Assembly: GCA_029204225.1 (NCBI GenBank)
Contig: CM055093.1
Location: 45,182,338-45,246,337, forward strand
Length of the DNA stretch: 64,000 nt
Direction of reading: 5' to 3'
Origin: Diphasiastrum complanatum
Taxonomy: Eukaryota > Streptophyta > Lycopodiopsida > Lycopodiales > Lycopodiaceae
A model generated the notes under the pieces. It did not search any database. It was not told the origin of the DNA and saw nothing but the letters and a program-made list of their open reading frames with translations. This document shows, piece after piece, positions 1 through 10,739 of the stretch; position 1 is the stretch's first letter; every line of letters starts with the position of its first letter. The position numbers and the translations under genes were made by a program.

Positions 1-2
1 CC

Positions 3-1184
3 GAGGGCTATGTTTCACATGATGAGCCTAATCATGTGTGCTATCTCCAAAAGAGTTTGTATGGGCTAAAGCAAGCACCAAGGAGTTGGTATGCTAAGCT
101 CAATTCCTTCTTACTTTCTCAAAACTTTGTTATGAGTGAGTATGATCATTCTCTCTACTTTAGATTGAATGAAAATGATATCACTTTACTTTTGATCTAT
201 GTTGATGACATTATCTTAAGTGGTGGTAACAATCTAGATATAGATGAAATCAAGATGGCACTCAAAAGAGAGTTTGAAATTCAAGATCTTGGTAAACTTC
301 ATTATATCTTAGGAATAGAGATTATTAGAACTTCTAAATCTACATTCATATGTCAAGAAAAGTATGTTAACTCTATTCTAAAAAGGTTTCATATGGAAGA
401 TTGTAAAGTTGTTTCTACTCCTATGGAATCAAATGTAAAGCTAACTACAAGAAGTAATGAAAGATCCTTCAAGGACATTACTCTCTATAGAAAGCTAATA
501 GGATATCTTATATGGTTAACCATCACAAGACCTGATCTAAGCTTTGTGGTTGGTAAACTAAGTCAATTTATGCAAGATCCTAGTGAGGCTCATTGGAAGC
601 TAGGAAAGAGAGTACTTAGATACATCTCGGGATCTAGAGATTTTGGCATCTTGTATGGAGGTACTACACCTAACCTTTGTGGATTTTCAGATTCAGATTT
701 TGCAGGTGATCAAATGGATAGGAAGTCAACAAGTGCCTTTGCAATCTATCTTGGAGATGGAGTGGTCTCATGGCTATCAAAGAAGCAACCAACTATCTCT
801 CTATCTTCCACCGAAGCCGAGTACAAGGCATTAACAACATGCACCAAGGAGATTCTTTGGATCAAGAGGATGTTATTGGATCTTCACTTGCTGGAACCAG
901 AGAAGACTCCAAACATACTTTGTGATAACCTTTCAGCCCAAAGCTTGGCAAGCAATCCTGTTTTTCATGCAAGGAGCAAGCACATTGAGATTGCTCACCA
1001 TTTTGTGAGAGATCAAGTCATTGCCAAAGAGGTGGAGCTTCAACATGTCTCTTCACAGGAGTGTGTGGCTGATATCTTCACCAAACCATTGGGAAAGGAC
1101 CTATATTTAATGCATAGATCTAATCTTGGAATGTGCTCAAAGACTATGTTGAAACTAGCATCCAATGTTGAAGAGGGAGTGTGA
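3..1184 (+). CDS. Ty1/copia polyprotein, 3' part (RT and RNase H), partial
   Basis: The frame is open from base 3 at the window edge to the stop at 1182-1184, so the N-terminal part lies outside the window. The product is the C-terminal half of a copia Pol: reverse transcriptase with the YVDD catalytic box (about codon 64), then RNase H with the D-E-D signatures SDSDFAGD, STEAEYKAL and CDNLSAQ, and the usual tail motif VADIFTKPLGKD. It copies element RNA into DNA inside virus-like particles. No stop or frameshift is visible. The last codons (EEGV) are encoded by the polypurine tract, and the TGA stop lies inside the first bases of the adjacent LTR. It is close in sequence to the intact element at 28835-32785 but is a separate, diverged copy. 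Confidence 0.9.
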   Translation, partial: EGYVSHDEPNHVCYLQKSLYGLKQAPRSWYAKLNSFLLSQNFVMSEYDHSLYFRLNENDITLLLIYVDDIILSGGNNLDIDEIKMALKREFEIQDLGKLHYILGIEIIRTSKSTFICQEKYVNSILKRFHMEDCKVVSTPMESNVKLTTRSNERSFKDITLYRKLIGYLIWLTITRPDLSFVVGKLSQFMQDPSEAHWKLGKRVLRYISGSRDFGILYGGTTPNLCGFSDSDFAGDQMDRKSTSAFAIYLGDGVVSWLSKKQPTISLSSTEAEYKALTTCTKEILWIKRMLLDLHLLEPEKTPNILCDNLSAQSLASNPVFHARSKHIEIAHHFVRDQVIAKEVELQHVSSQECVADIFTKPLGKDLYLMHRSNLGMCSKTMLKLASNVEEGV

Positions 1185-1826
1185 AAATTGTCAGCATTTC
1201 CTAGCTAGTTTGAGGCCTAAATTGGCTAAAATTGTAAATAGTTTTGGTTCTGGAGTTTTGCACGTGTGAACCAGTTTTTATTTACTGTATTTTTTCAGTA
1301 TGATGAAGTGTCAAACTTCATACCCTTCAAAATGAGACCATTTTGATGTATTTTGGTCATATAAGCCATTTTTAGCTATTTTTCCTATATAGGGAATATC
1401 TAGGGTCAAGTACCTTCTAGAGAGAGGAGAGAGAGTCATCTTCCTCATCCATAAATAGTAGGGAAGTCGTGGAGAACAGGTTGGAGAAACCTTTTGTATG
1501 CTTCATTGAGATCAATAGATCATTGTCATTGTTTCTTCCTCCATTGAGAGCATTGTTGTGTGTATTGTCTTCAAGCTATTGTGTATGATCTTAGGTGCTT
1601 TCCAAAAGTGATAGGCTGATGTATTATGGACTGTATAATGCTATTTTGGGCCGCACTTGATGTTTATGGAAGTTTCCATTTGTGATAAATGCTTTTTGAT
1701 CAAGTTCTTTGCATTCTAGGTAGCATAGAATGTGTTGCCAATTCCTAGCTTATGTAGTTTGGAGTGCAAGCATTCAAGCCAATGATCTTGGAGTTTAGAT
1801 CCACTTAGGATCTGTATTTTTTCACA
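1180..1826 (+). mobile_element. 3' LTR of copia element
   Basis: The LTR begins TGTGAAAATT directly after the polypurine tract gaagagggag (1170-1179) and ends ...TTTTTTCACA at 1826, giving 647 bp. The ends are inverted repeats of about 8 bp, as in the 653-bp LTR of the intact element at 27573. A TATA-like ATAAATA sits at about 1451-1457. CACGTGTG at 1261-1268 lies about 80 bp into U3, where related LTRs also carry a palindrome. The right boundary is inferred from the CA end only, because the 5' LTR is outside the window. Confidence 0.75.
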
Positions 1827-3237
1827 TTTAGGGCACTATGAATACAATGGTGTAAATGTTGGATACAAGACAATCTTGTTGAAAATTGTCACTTCTCACT
1901 TGACATTGGTTCATGTAAATATTGATCAAACATTAGAATATGTTGATGATCTGATTTCACACGTGTGGAGCCTGTTCCCACGATTATTGTCCTAAAAACT
2001 GTAAAATTTATGAAATCTCTAATACTATGTTGATAAGAGTTCAAAAGATGATGCTCCTCCTAACATCAACAAGCATGGTTTTGACTAAAACTAGACCTAG
2101 TTGGAATTTGGGTATGATGTAGGTACTGCGTAAGCTAATAGTGGATTGATTTTTTGATATCTAAGATGCTACTCAAGTTAATACTTGCCACACACCCATG
2201 TACCTACGCGACATTGGTGTGCACCCTTGGAAAAGTGTTGCAACCACTTAAACAAACTCCTAGACACCAAGTCCATAACATGTTCTTGTTATAGCTTTGG
2301 ACATAACCCAATATATGATTTTCGTGTGGTGATTATCTTTCAGCTCATAATCTCGTGATACTATTCCACAAAGCCATACCCTTGTAGGTGTTAATTCATT
2401 TTACAAATATGAGATCATAGTTTGCTCATATGCAAATTAGAGATGACTCCTTGGTGGCAAAAGTGATAAGCATACATGATGACAATGTTTGCTTATGCAG
2501 TTAGGTAATGTGTGTTTAAAGGTAAATTGTAGGGACATGAAAGCTCATCTTCTTTTTTATTCGTGACATTCATTGTATTGTTTTTTTTGGGAAAATGTCA
2601 TTTCTTGTGGACTAAAAAATGTGTTCAAAGGCACAATTGTAGGGATATAATTGTTATGTTTTTCAAATATGTTTTTTAATGGCCTAGAAAATGCTCAAAG
2701 GCACATTGTAGGGCTAGTCCAATTGGCTAAGGTAAGGCAATAAGGCAAACTCATTATCTCCTACAATTTGTAGGCATAAACACATTATTGGAACTAATTT
2801 GTCATGAAAAACTTACACTTAAATTATGCGAGACTTGCAAACTTTTAGATATTTATAAGTTTCTAATAAAATAAGGTAGTTATTTTCAAGATAGGAAATC
2901 TTACTCTTAGATTATATAGGGCTCACAAACCATCCATGAGAATTTAGTATTTTCAAGATTACATACATGGGACCTCTACTTATTTTGAGGGCTAGAATTT
3001 AAAGCGAATTATATTTGTAGGACAAAAATCAAATATCATCATTATGCCCTAGGTAATAGTGATCTCTAAACTAAATATGGGCTATACATATATGTAAGAT
3101 TTGAGAGGAGAATGAACGACATCAAGAATGTTTTGAAATCATATGCTATGGAGAACCTTTGTAGTCAAGCCGAGCAATTGTATTTTTAATGCATGCATTT
3201 TAGTTGCAAGAGGTCTCTTGTGATCATTAGATGCATG
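1827..3237. other. No gene recognised
   Basis: AT-rich sequence without a coding frame I can support. The one notable item is a perfect CACACGTGTG palindrome at 1958-1967 followed by GAGCC, which resembles the palindromic module found in the copia LTRs of this window. This may therefore be an old LTR or leader remnant. The right end (about 3238) is the proposed distal breakpoint of the inversion. Confidence 0.5.
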
Positions 3238-3534
3238 TACAGAAGTTGGCTACGTAAGTTGTTATGTGAGATTGGCATGAAGCAAGTAAATCCTACTATT
3301 ATTTTTTGTGACAGTCAAAGTGGAATACAATTGGCTAAGAATCCTATCTTTCACACAAGGACAAAACATATTGAGGTGAAATATCACTTTGTGCGTGAGA
3401 AGTTACAATCTGAAGATATAAGTATTGTACATTGTTCTACATTATTACAAGTTGCTGATATATTTACAAAAGCTGTAAGTAAAGAAAAGTTTGAAACTTT
3501 TAGAGCCAAACTTGGCTTAGATCTGGTTATGTAA
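3238..3534 (+). pseudogene. Copia RNase H C-terminal fragment (split element, 3' half)
   Basis: The frame encodes the end of a copia RNase H: a WLRKLLCEIGM helix, FCDSQSGIQLAKNP (catalytic Asp), HTRTKHIEVKYHFVRE and VADIFTKAV, then a stop at 3532-3534. The N-terminal RNase H and the RT are absent upstream, so it starts abruptly near 3238. It is followed by a 3' LTR of the same family as the - strand LTR at 12010-12182. With the RT/integrase half at 9285-10733 it probably formed one element. About 155 codons between the two halves are missing. Confidence 0.85.
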
Positions 3535-3625
3535 AAAGCCTTTACTTGTAATACTATCATGGAAGTATGTTCCATGAATAGAGTAACCTCTAAAATAAAG
3601 AGAGACGTTGATCATTGAGGGAGAG

Positions 3626-3879
3626 AGTTAAAATAAAAATGATCGACTTATACAATGCTTTCTTATTTCGACGGCACCACGTGTGCGTAGTTCTAGAGTT
3701 ATCGGGCCATCTTTCTTTTACGAGCCCTTTGAGTACTTTTTAAGCAACTTATCTTTGTACTTACTTATTAGTTGGATATACAGTCTGTGGAGAGCAATTC
3801 TGTTGTCTTGTCCTGTTGCACTTGACGTTGTGCTATGGTGATTGATCCGGTCGGGTGTTTAAACTATGTTTTCTTAACT
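3626..3879 (+). mobile_element. 3' LTR with AGTTAA...TTAACT ends (split copia)
   Basis: A purine-rich tract (gagggaga, about 3617-3625) precedes a 254-bp LTR that starts AGTTAAAAT and ends TTCTTAACT. The reverse complement of this LTR occurs at 12010-12182 with an 81-bp internal deletion. The five bases after it (CTTAT, 3880-3884) equal the five bases that precede the - strand LTR (12183-12187 read on the - strand). This fixes both boundaries and shows non-TG/CA ends. It contains CCACGTGTG near 3680. Confidence 0.8.
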
Positions 3880-3884
3880 CTTAT

Positions 3885-4601
3885 AAGTACAAATATCCTT
3901 AGAATCCAAATTCTAAGATATAAAAATTCATTCAATTAAAATCTCTAGGAGAATCATTATGATATAGAATGATTAAAACTCAATTTTGAGTATCCCAAAT
4001 ACTCTTTTGAGTTAAATGCTCATGTTTCTAATACCAAATACAAGAAAATAGCATTCATTCATCTTAATAGACTTGTCCTGTCTTCTATGATAATAGGAAA
4101 TCCAATTAGATGAAGAACTATACTCAAGCATCTGCAGACCATAAATTGTAGTAGAATAGCATCCAGTAGACTAATTAATTCTCCACAAGTAAGATAACTT
4201 ATCTTGTGAGAATAGCTGTGAGATCCATAGGTTCTCAATAAGATACTAGAGTAAAGAGATTCAAAACACTAATATGAATTATTACTCAATTAATAGATCA
4301 AGAATTAATCATCACACTTAAGAATCATCACCATTCTTTATAATCCTCTGACAATAATTAAGTATTTATTTATGATCCGTCAATCATAAATATTTAGATT
4401 CATATGATTCGTCAATCATAATTTCCTGGAATCCAAATCATACTTAATCATTTACAGGATACTGGAGTATATATCCACATAACTTAGGAAAAGTAAAAAT
4501 CATTCCAAAATCTTTCCCAACAGAAAAATACTTGATTTTAAAAATACTCTCAAATCAATAGGGATCATATGTTTTTTTATATCAAGCATCTACGTGTAGG
4601 A
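3885..4601. other. No gene recognised
   Basis: AT-rich non-coding sequence inside the proposed inverted block. The last 35 bases before 4602 resemble, in inverse orientation, the bases beside the LTR at 48226-48884, so they are probably the 3' internal end and polypurine region of that copia family. Confidence 0.5.
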
Positions 4602-4985
4602 TGTTGATAGGACCAAATTTGGCATAGATGGCAAATTACCAATTTTCACTTGTAATGCCACTATTTAGCCAAAATAGAGTAAGAGGCTAAACTCGTGCCA
4701 ATTAGAGTGTAGACAAGTGTAATACTTTTGTTTGATGAAATTTAAGAGGTCCAATAGGATTTAGAGGTGGAAACTTGATTGGAGTGCTCCGGTTGAGATT
4801 TGACTGAAGTGCTCCAGTTGAGATTTGAGTGGAATGCTTCGGTTGAGATTTGAGTGGAATGCTTTGGTTGAGATCTGTATGGAGACCCGCCGATTGAGAT
4901 CTGATTGGAAACCCGCCAATTGAGATTTAATTGGAAACCCGTCGATTGAGATCTGATTGGAACCCACCGGTTGGGATCTGATTTG
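4602..4985 (+). mobile_element. Truncated copia LTR (same family as 48226-48884)
   Basis: From TGTTGATAGG at 4602 the sequence matches the reverse complement of the LTR at 48226-48884 for about 170 bases (a block with AAATTTGGCATAGATGGCAAA and GTAGACAAGTGTAAT). It then runs into a minisatellite. The downstream half of the LTR is missing; a gypsy remnant follows from about 5060. The copy is a fragment and no target duplication can be assigned. Confidence 0.7.
4778..4985 (+). repeat. 25-26 bp minisatellite, about 8 units
   Basis: Eight imperfect units of the form ATTGGA-N(8-9)-GGTTGAGATCTG follow each other. The units drift from GTGCTCC to ACCCGCC in the middle part. The array sits inside an LTR, and the related LTR at 48226-48884 also carries a minisatellite at this place but with a different unit. 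The open frame on the - strand across it is a by-product of the repeat and not a gene. Confidence 0.9.
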
Positions 4986-5114
4986 TTGACCTAGAACATT
5001 CATGACAAATGGGCATTTATAGAAAAAGAAGATGCATAGAAAATAAATAAATATAGGCTTGAATCATAAAACAAGAAAAGGATACAAAAATAGGCATGCA
5101 AAAAGACAATAACA

Positions 5115-6160
5115 AAGCAAGAAAAAAAATAAAAAATAAAAAATGTAAAATATATGGTTGGTGTAGAAGGCAAAGGTCTGGCCTAGTAAATAATGTCTTA
5201 GTTGTTGAACAACATAGACCATTACCAATGCTTCTCGTTTGGTTGTTGTATAGTTTACTTCAGCAGGCACCAGTTGCCTGCTCAAGAAATGTATTGGAAA
5301 ATCTTTTCCATACTCGTCCGGTTGTGCAAGAAGACCTCCAATGGCATACTTACTGGCGTTAGTATGCACATGGAACTCTTTCGTGTAGTCTAGCGAACGG
5401 AGTATGGGTGTCGTGGTAAGGGCTGTTTTTAACTCCTCAAAGGCTTGAATGCGTTCTTCGGTCCATCGAGGATCTACCACAACTAAATAAACGAGTTGTG
5501 CCTTGTCGGCATATTCGATTATAAAGATGCAATAATAATTAGTGTGACTGAGAAAGACATAAACTTCCTTCACTTTGCAGGTAAGGGCATTTCAACTATT
5601 ACCTTGATCTTTGAAGGATCGGTAGAGATACCATCCTTTGAAATTATATGTCCGAGGACTACCCCATGGGTTACCCAGATTTGACACTTGTCAAGGTTTA
5701 GTGAAATTCCAAACCGACGACTACGAATGAAGATTTTTTCTAATGTTTCGAGGTGCTTGTCGGCAGAAGAATGTACACCCAAATCATCGAGATAAATCTC
5801 GACGATGCAGTGTAACAGGTCTTGGAAGGCCAATTGCAAGAACCTCCATGACAATATAAGGGTAGACCCCATTTTCTATTGCAAAGGTTGTCTTGTGTTT
5901 ATCTTCAGGGGCTATTTGGACAAGAAAATAACCGTTGAATCCATCCAAGAAGCGGAAAGCTTCAGCTCCCGCCATTTCCTCTAAGATTTGGGTCGTTAAA
6001 GACAAGGGAAAATGGTCTTTCTTTGTAACCACATTAAGATTATTTAGATCGACACAAATACAAAGTTTGCCATTTTTCTTGGGTACGACCACAATGGGTG
6101 ATACCCAATCTGTATGTTTGACTTCATAGATGAAGCTAGCATCCAACAATTTTTGGAGTT
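5115..6160 (-). pseudogene. Ty3/gypsy RT-RNase H remnant
   Basis: Three overlapping frames on the - strand make one gypsy polymerase. The RT fingers and palm include VSPIVVVPKKNGK and FLDGFNGYF (about 6149-5800), then the YLDD active site with DLGVHS (about 5790-5770), then a connection and RNase H with SKYAIGGLLAQP and EALVMVYVVQQLRHYLLGQ (to about 5115). At least two frameshifts break it. Two expected RNase H aspartates read as asparagine (HTNASK, FYTNH), so it could not be active even if the frame were open. It belongs with the gypsy gag at 6960-7998; the protease region between them is replaced by a copia gag fragment. Confidence 0.85.
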
Positions 6161-6162
6161 TA

Positions 6163-6958
6163 AGATCAGATCTAAGAGGTTGATTTGTTCAAATCCTTAA
6201 GTGAAACCTCTAAGAAACGTGTAAAGCAAAAAAATTTGTGAGAGTGAAAGCTAGGAATTTTTGTCAAGATCTAAGTGTGTATCATTCAAGCTTGTGTGCT
6301 AGTTTGATAGAGACAAGGCTATAGGAAATCTTGTGAGCTTTAGGCCTTTCATAGATCTTTAAAATTCATAAATCTTTGTGATTTTTAGAAGAACATTCAT
6401 TCTACAATGTCATCCATGGGTGGTTATTTGTTGGAATCAAGTGAGAGACTCACTTCCACAAATTATTCCATTTGGAAAGGATGGAATCACTCCTAGTGAT
6501 CCATGACCTCTTTGACATAGTTCTAGGAGTTGAGGAAGAACCTCAAGCTGCCCAAGAACAAACCAAATACAAGAAGAGAGCAAGATTAGCTCTACATTGC
6601 ATAAAGTTGAATGTATGCAATGACCTCTTGAAGGAGGTGTCTTATTGTGCCTCATCAAAAGAGGCTTGGGATTCATTAAAAAGTATCTATGAATCCAATA
6701 ACACTTCAAGAATCCTCATGCTAAGGAATCAAGTCTTTCAAAGCATGAAAGGAAGTGGAGAGAGTGGACAAGATTATGTCCTTAGGATCAAATCTCTTAA
6801 CAAGGAATTGAGTGCTATAGGAGAAAAGATCCAAGATCAAGAGCTAGCACAAATCATATTGAATGCCTAGGTGATGAGTTCACCAACTTGGTCCAATGAT
6901 TTGCTATTCAAGACACTCTTCCATCCATTGAATAGTTGCACAACGTTCTTGTGGCCGA
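6163..6958 (+). pseudogene. Copia gag fragment with leader
   Basis: About 240 bp of leader precede an ATG at 6407-6409 whose product begins MSSMGGYLLESSERLTSTNYSIW, the typical start of copia Gag (UBN2/DUF4219 region). A one-base change near 6475 shifts the frame. Gag then continues to IILNA at 6868, where a TAG stops it. The fragment ends near 6958 before the zinc knuckle. It lies on the + strand between two parts of a - strand gypsy element. It has no LTR, so it is a broken piece and not a clean insertion. Confidence 0.85.
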
Positions 6959-6959
6959 G

Positions 6960-7998
6960 GTGTGTTCATAATTTTTTTTCTTACTGTTGGTAGAGACATC
7001 GTTTACATCGTAATCGTCTCTCATGTTTTGCTTCCATCATGGCTCCGTTGCAGTCGCAACAATCGTAGACCACGCAGACCACCTTTCCTTCATCCACACC
7101 CAATAAACCAAGAACAATTTAATGGCCATACATTCGGTGATATTTTCTTCAACAGACTCTACTTTGAGACGTTTAAAACGCTCAATGTAGTTTTGAACCT
7201 ACTCTTCACGACACAACTTGATATGGGTGATTTGGATGAATGGGCTCTGAGTCAATTTGGATGATTTGAAATGCTTGATGAGAGCGTCCTTGGGGGTAGT
7301 CCAGGAAGCAAGATCAAGGGCTTCAAGGTTGAGAGACCATTCTTTAGCTGTTCCATAGAGTACCATCGAAAATAGTCGGAGCTTTTTGGTTTCAGAGGTA
7401 TCTCCATAGAAACGGCATGCATTATCAAAGTCTTGGAGAAATCTAACTGGGTCAGATTCTCCATTGTACTTTGGTGCATCGATACGTGAAATTCTGTGTT
7501 CTAGTCGTGGAGGAGCCGGATTGAAAGATTCAGCACAGTCTCGAGACATGATTCAGTATGAGGAGCAGAATACATATGATCAGCAAAGACATCCTAGAAA
7601 GTGTGAAGCATGTTTCACTTCCATTCATTTTGATAATTAGCTGGCAGACCTCGAATGAACTACCATAGTGCCGGTTTTGCATCGAATGACAAAACTTTGT
7701 TCCACAAATCCAAATCGTCCGCAACCACAAACAACTTTTTGAATACTTGCATGGATTTTACCCATGTGGTAGGTTTGGGTTGCAAATCACGCAGCCACGA
7801 TGAAGCCTTTCCTATAGAACTACGCTCTCGATCTTCCAAACTTCCGGAATTGCATGTAGATTGAAATAGCTGGTCCACTTGGTTAACCAGTCGTCTACCA
7901 CCTCTGGCTTCTTCTCTTTCTTCTCCACCGAAAAAGGTTCTAGCTGAAAGCCCAAATTTGGCGAAGACAGTTTTAACTTGATTTAACAGTATCTCCAC
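6960..7998 (-). pseudogene. Ty3/gypsy gag remnant
   Basis: The - strand frames contain the retrotransposon gag capsid signature: RISRIDAPKYNGESDPVRFLQDFDNAC, then GTAKEW and a stretch like ALIKHF...I..KLCREE (7549-7199), continuing past a stop with YIERFKRLK to about 7060. Upstream (7998-7660) is an N-terminal Gag part in other frames. Several stops and shifts break it. It is the 5' part of the gypsy element whose RT lies at 5115-6160. Confidence 0.75.
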
Positions 7999-9284
7999 TT
8001 ATTGATCCCTTATATTGTTCCAATTGTTCATCTCAATAAGTGCTTGACTTATTTGCTAATAAATCTGTAAATATGTACTGTACCCTCAAGACCTGCATTA
8101 TCATTTGCCATTATTCATTGCCTAAAACGAAAATTGGCTTAAATTAGTCAACAGATTCAAAATCTTCAACTAAAAGTGGAAAAATATTGGATCTTCATTA
8201 TTGGCTAATTTTATCTCAACAAGGTCTTTCACTTCATTAAACTAATTATGTTCAATCAATAAATGACAGATTTGGAACAATTTCGAACTTTCACAAATCA
8301 CTCAAAAATTTACGAAACTAGGATTTTTCGAATTCGGTTCGACATGGACCAAAGTGTGAAAATCGATTAAAAGTGTCAATCATTCAGTTTCACAGTTTCC
8401 ATTCCACTCCGAACTCATTACGTAACATCTGGCATGCATCAGACTTCACATGCATCAATTTTCTCAAAAAATCAAAAACTTAGGAAAATAGCTTTTGTTT
8501 TTCAAAAATAGCAGTCATGCATGAAATTGCTCAGATCAACCTATTGTACACCTTGTACCATACATCTAAACATGCATACAAGTTTTCAAACATTCTCAAC
8601 ACTAGAAAAGCACTATACAAGTTCACATGTATGCATGCAATCAGAACAATTTGAAAAATTTTCAAGTTTTAGTCTAAAAATTGCCAAACTTCCGACGACC
8701 ATAACTTTTGCTACAAGACTCCGATTTGGTCACACTGTAAAGCACAATACAGAGGGAGAGGAGATTAGCAAGACACTTGCCATGTAGGCTTCACACGTGC
8801 GAGCTGTAATAGACTAAAATTGCAGTAGGAGGGTGCACTTTTTCTAGGGAGATTACAAAATACATATCTAGCCCAATATGCATTCAATCAGAGGTTACAA
8901 GCACTCTTTTTAGGTTCATTAGAGAGTCAAAGAGGCTTCCATCAGGTCTAGCAAGCAATCATAATCTCAGATCATGCAAAAATTGCATTAATGGAGTCCT
9001 TCAACAAGCAAAACTTCAAGATATTGGTGCCTAAGCCCCCCAACTCCAAATTGGGTGCATGATGGATCAAGTCAGAGGCAATCCATCATATATTTCAGCT
9101 TGTTAGTGAAAGTGTGAGTGGCTTGACTTTATTGTACATTATCGATATAATGTATTTTTTTTAGAACTAAATCGGGTGCATGACTTTTGATAGAATTTTG
9201 CCAACGTACATCAAGGCTCAAAATATTTTTTCATCTTATCCTTACAATGATGCTAGAATGAGCTTTGACATACAAAATGAGGAT
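7999..9284. other. No gene recognised
   Basis: AT-rich sequence without a supported coding frame. TTCACACGTGCGAGC at about 8790-8804 resembles the palindromic module of the copia LTRs, so part of this stretch may be old LTR or leader sequence. Its right end adjoins the proposed proximal breakpoint of the inversion. Confidence 0.45.
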
Positions 9285-10238
9285 TCAATCGAAGGTAAGG
9301 CTCAACTTGGAAGGTTTGCACTCTGTCATGTGAAATCTCTCCAATATCTTGCCCACATACTTGTTTTGACATAACCTCATATCACTACCAGTTTGCCATA
9401 CTTCGACACCCAAGCAATAGTGCATAAGATCTAAATCTGTCATCTCAAACTGCTTGCATAAGTTGGCTTTGATAGAATGAGTGAGGTTCTCGTCATTGTC
9501 CGTGATAATGATATCATCAACGTAAAGTACAATCAAGGCAATGTTGTCATCATTTATAAGAACATAAAGGTTTGGATCTGAATTTGTTCTTACAAACCCA
9601 TGAGAAAGAAAGTAACTGTCAATGCATCCATACCATGCGCGTGGCGCTTGCTTAAGGCCATAAAGTGCTTTGTGTAATTTACATACCTTCTGTTCTTGCC
9701 CTTTTGCCATGAAGCCCTGCGGTTGGACCATGTACACTTCTTCCTCTAAGTCACCATTCAAAAATGCGGACTTCACATCCATTTGATGGATCTTCCACCC
9801 AAAATGAGATGCTAAGGCAATGATAAGGTGTAGCATAGTCCACTTAGCCACTGGATCAAATGTCTCTTTATAGTCAATTCCTTTGCTTTGCTCATAACCC
9901 TTCACTACTAGGCGTGCCTTATACCTTGCTATCGTGCCATCTACATGAAACTTTGTTCTAAAAACCCATTTGTTGTCAATGGGTTTCTTTCCAAGTGGTA
10001 GATCAACCAACTCCCATATATCATGCCTATGGATGGATTCTATCTCCTCTTCCATTGCCCTTTGCCACTCTTTGTGATCTTTTGCCTCATCAAAGGTTGA
10101 TGGCTCTCGACACTTCAAAATGTCAGTCATTAGGGCATAGTTCACATGATAACAATCGGGAGACTTCCTTTCCCGCGTTGATCTTCTCACTTCACCTTGT
10201 GTGCTAGATCCTGGTTGATTTAGTTTTGCGTCCTTCAT
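9285..10238 (-). pseudogene. Copia reverse transcriptase (split element, 5' half)
   Basis: One open frame of 317 codons holds the linker (RRSTRERKSPDCYHVNYALM), the RT entry region (WQRAMEEEIESI...WELVDLP...KWVFRTK), KARLVVKGY, MDVKSAFLNGDLEEEVYM, LYGLKQAPRAWY and the YVDD catalytic box. It ends with KILERFHMTECKPS near 9310, just after the RT thumb. RNase H does not follow. The missing tail of the same family is at 3238-3534 on the opposite strand. The catalytic residues are intact, so the copy is not very old apart from the rearrangement. Confidence 0.9.
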
Positions 10239-10310
10239 GATCTTGTCATACCATTTTGGTATCTTAGAACAAAAGTTCTCAAAATCATCAGATTTGTATT
10301 TGTCCCTCTA

Positions 10311-10733
10311 TCAGATCTTAGCACTTTGATGCGTGCATCCAGTTGGTTCTCTACCAAAGTCTTGAACTCTTTGAAACGAGTAAAAAACATCAGATTTCTT
10401 CTTCAAGAAATAAATCCATGTTCTCCTAGAGTAATCATCTATAAAAGTCATAAAATAATATGCTGTCCCCAATGACATGGTCTTCATTGGGCTGCACAGG
10501 TCGCTGTGAATAAGTTCCAGCGGTTTCTTAGCTCTTGTAGCTCTACCTTTCTTGAATGTCTCCCTGTGATGCATTCCCATGATGCATCCTTCACACATTG
10601 CATGATAATCATCTTGAAATGCCGATAACCCTATTACCATCTTCAGTTTCATCATCAATTTCAAGCTCCCATAGTTCAAATGTCCAAGTCTTCTGTGCCA
10701 CAACTCAGATTGAGATGTTGTTGAGATAGCCAA
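10311..10733 (-). pseudogene. Copia GAG-pre-integrase and integrase start
   Basis: The frame encodes the HHCC zinc module of copia integrase (LWHRRLGHLNYGSL ... CEGCIMG) followed by the first part of the catalytic core (LELIHSDLCSPM with the first Asp, then YYFMTFIDDYSRRTWIYFLKKKS). It is cut after about 140 codons, so the second Asp and the Glu are missing. It is followed at 10238 by the RT of the same element after a small gap. Gag and protease are not recognisable upstream. Confidence 0.85.
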
Positions 10734-10739
10734 ACCATA

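Noticed and set aside
4761-5003. 80-residue repeat protein on the - strand
   Set aside because: It is the translation of the 25-26 bp minisatellite inside an LTR fragment.
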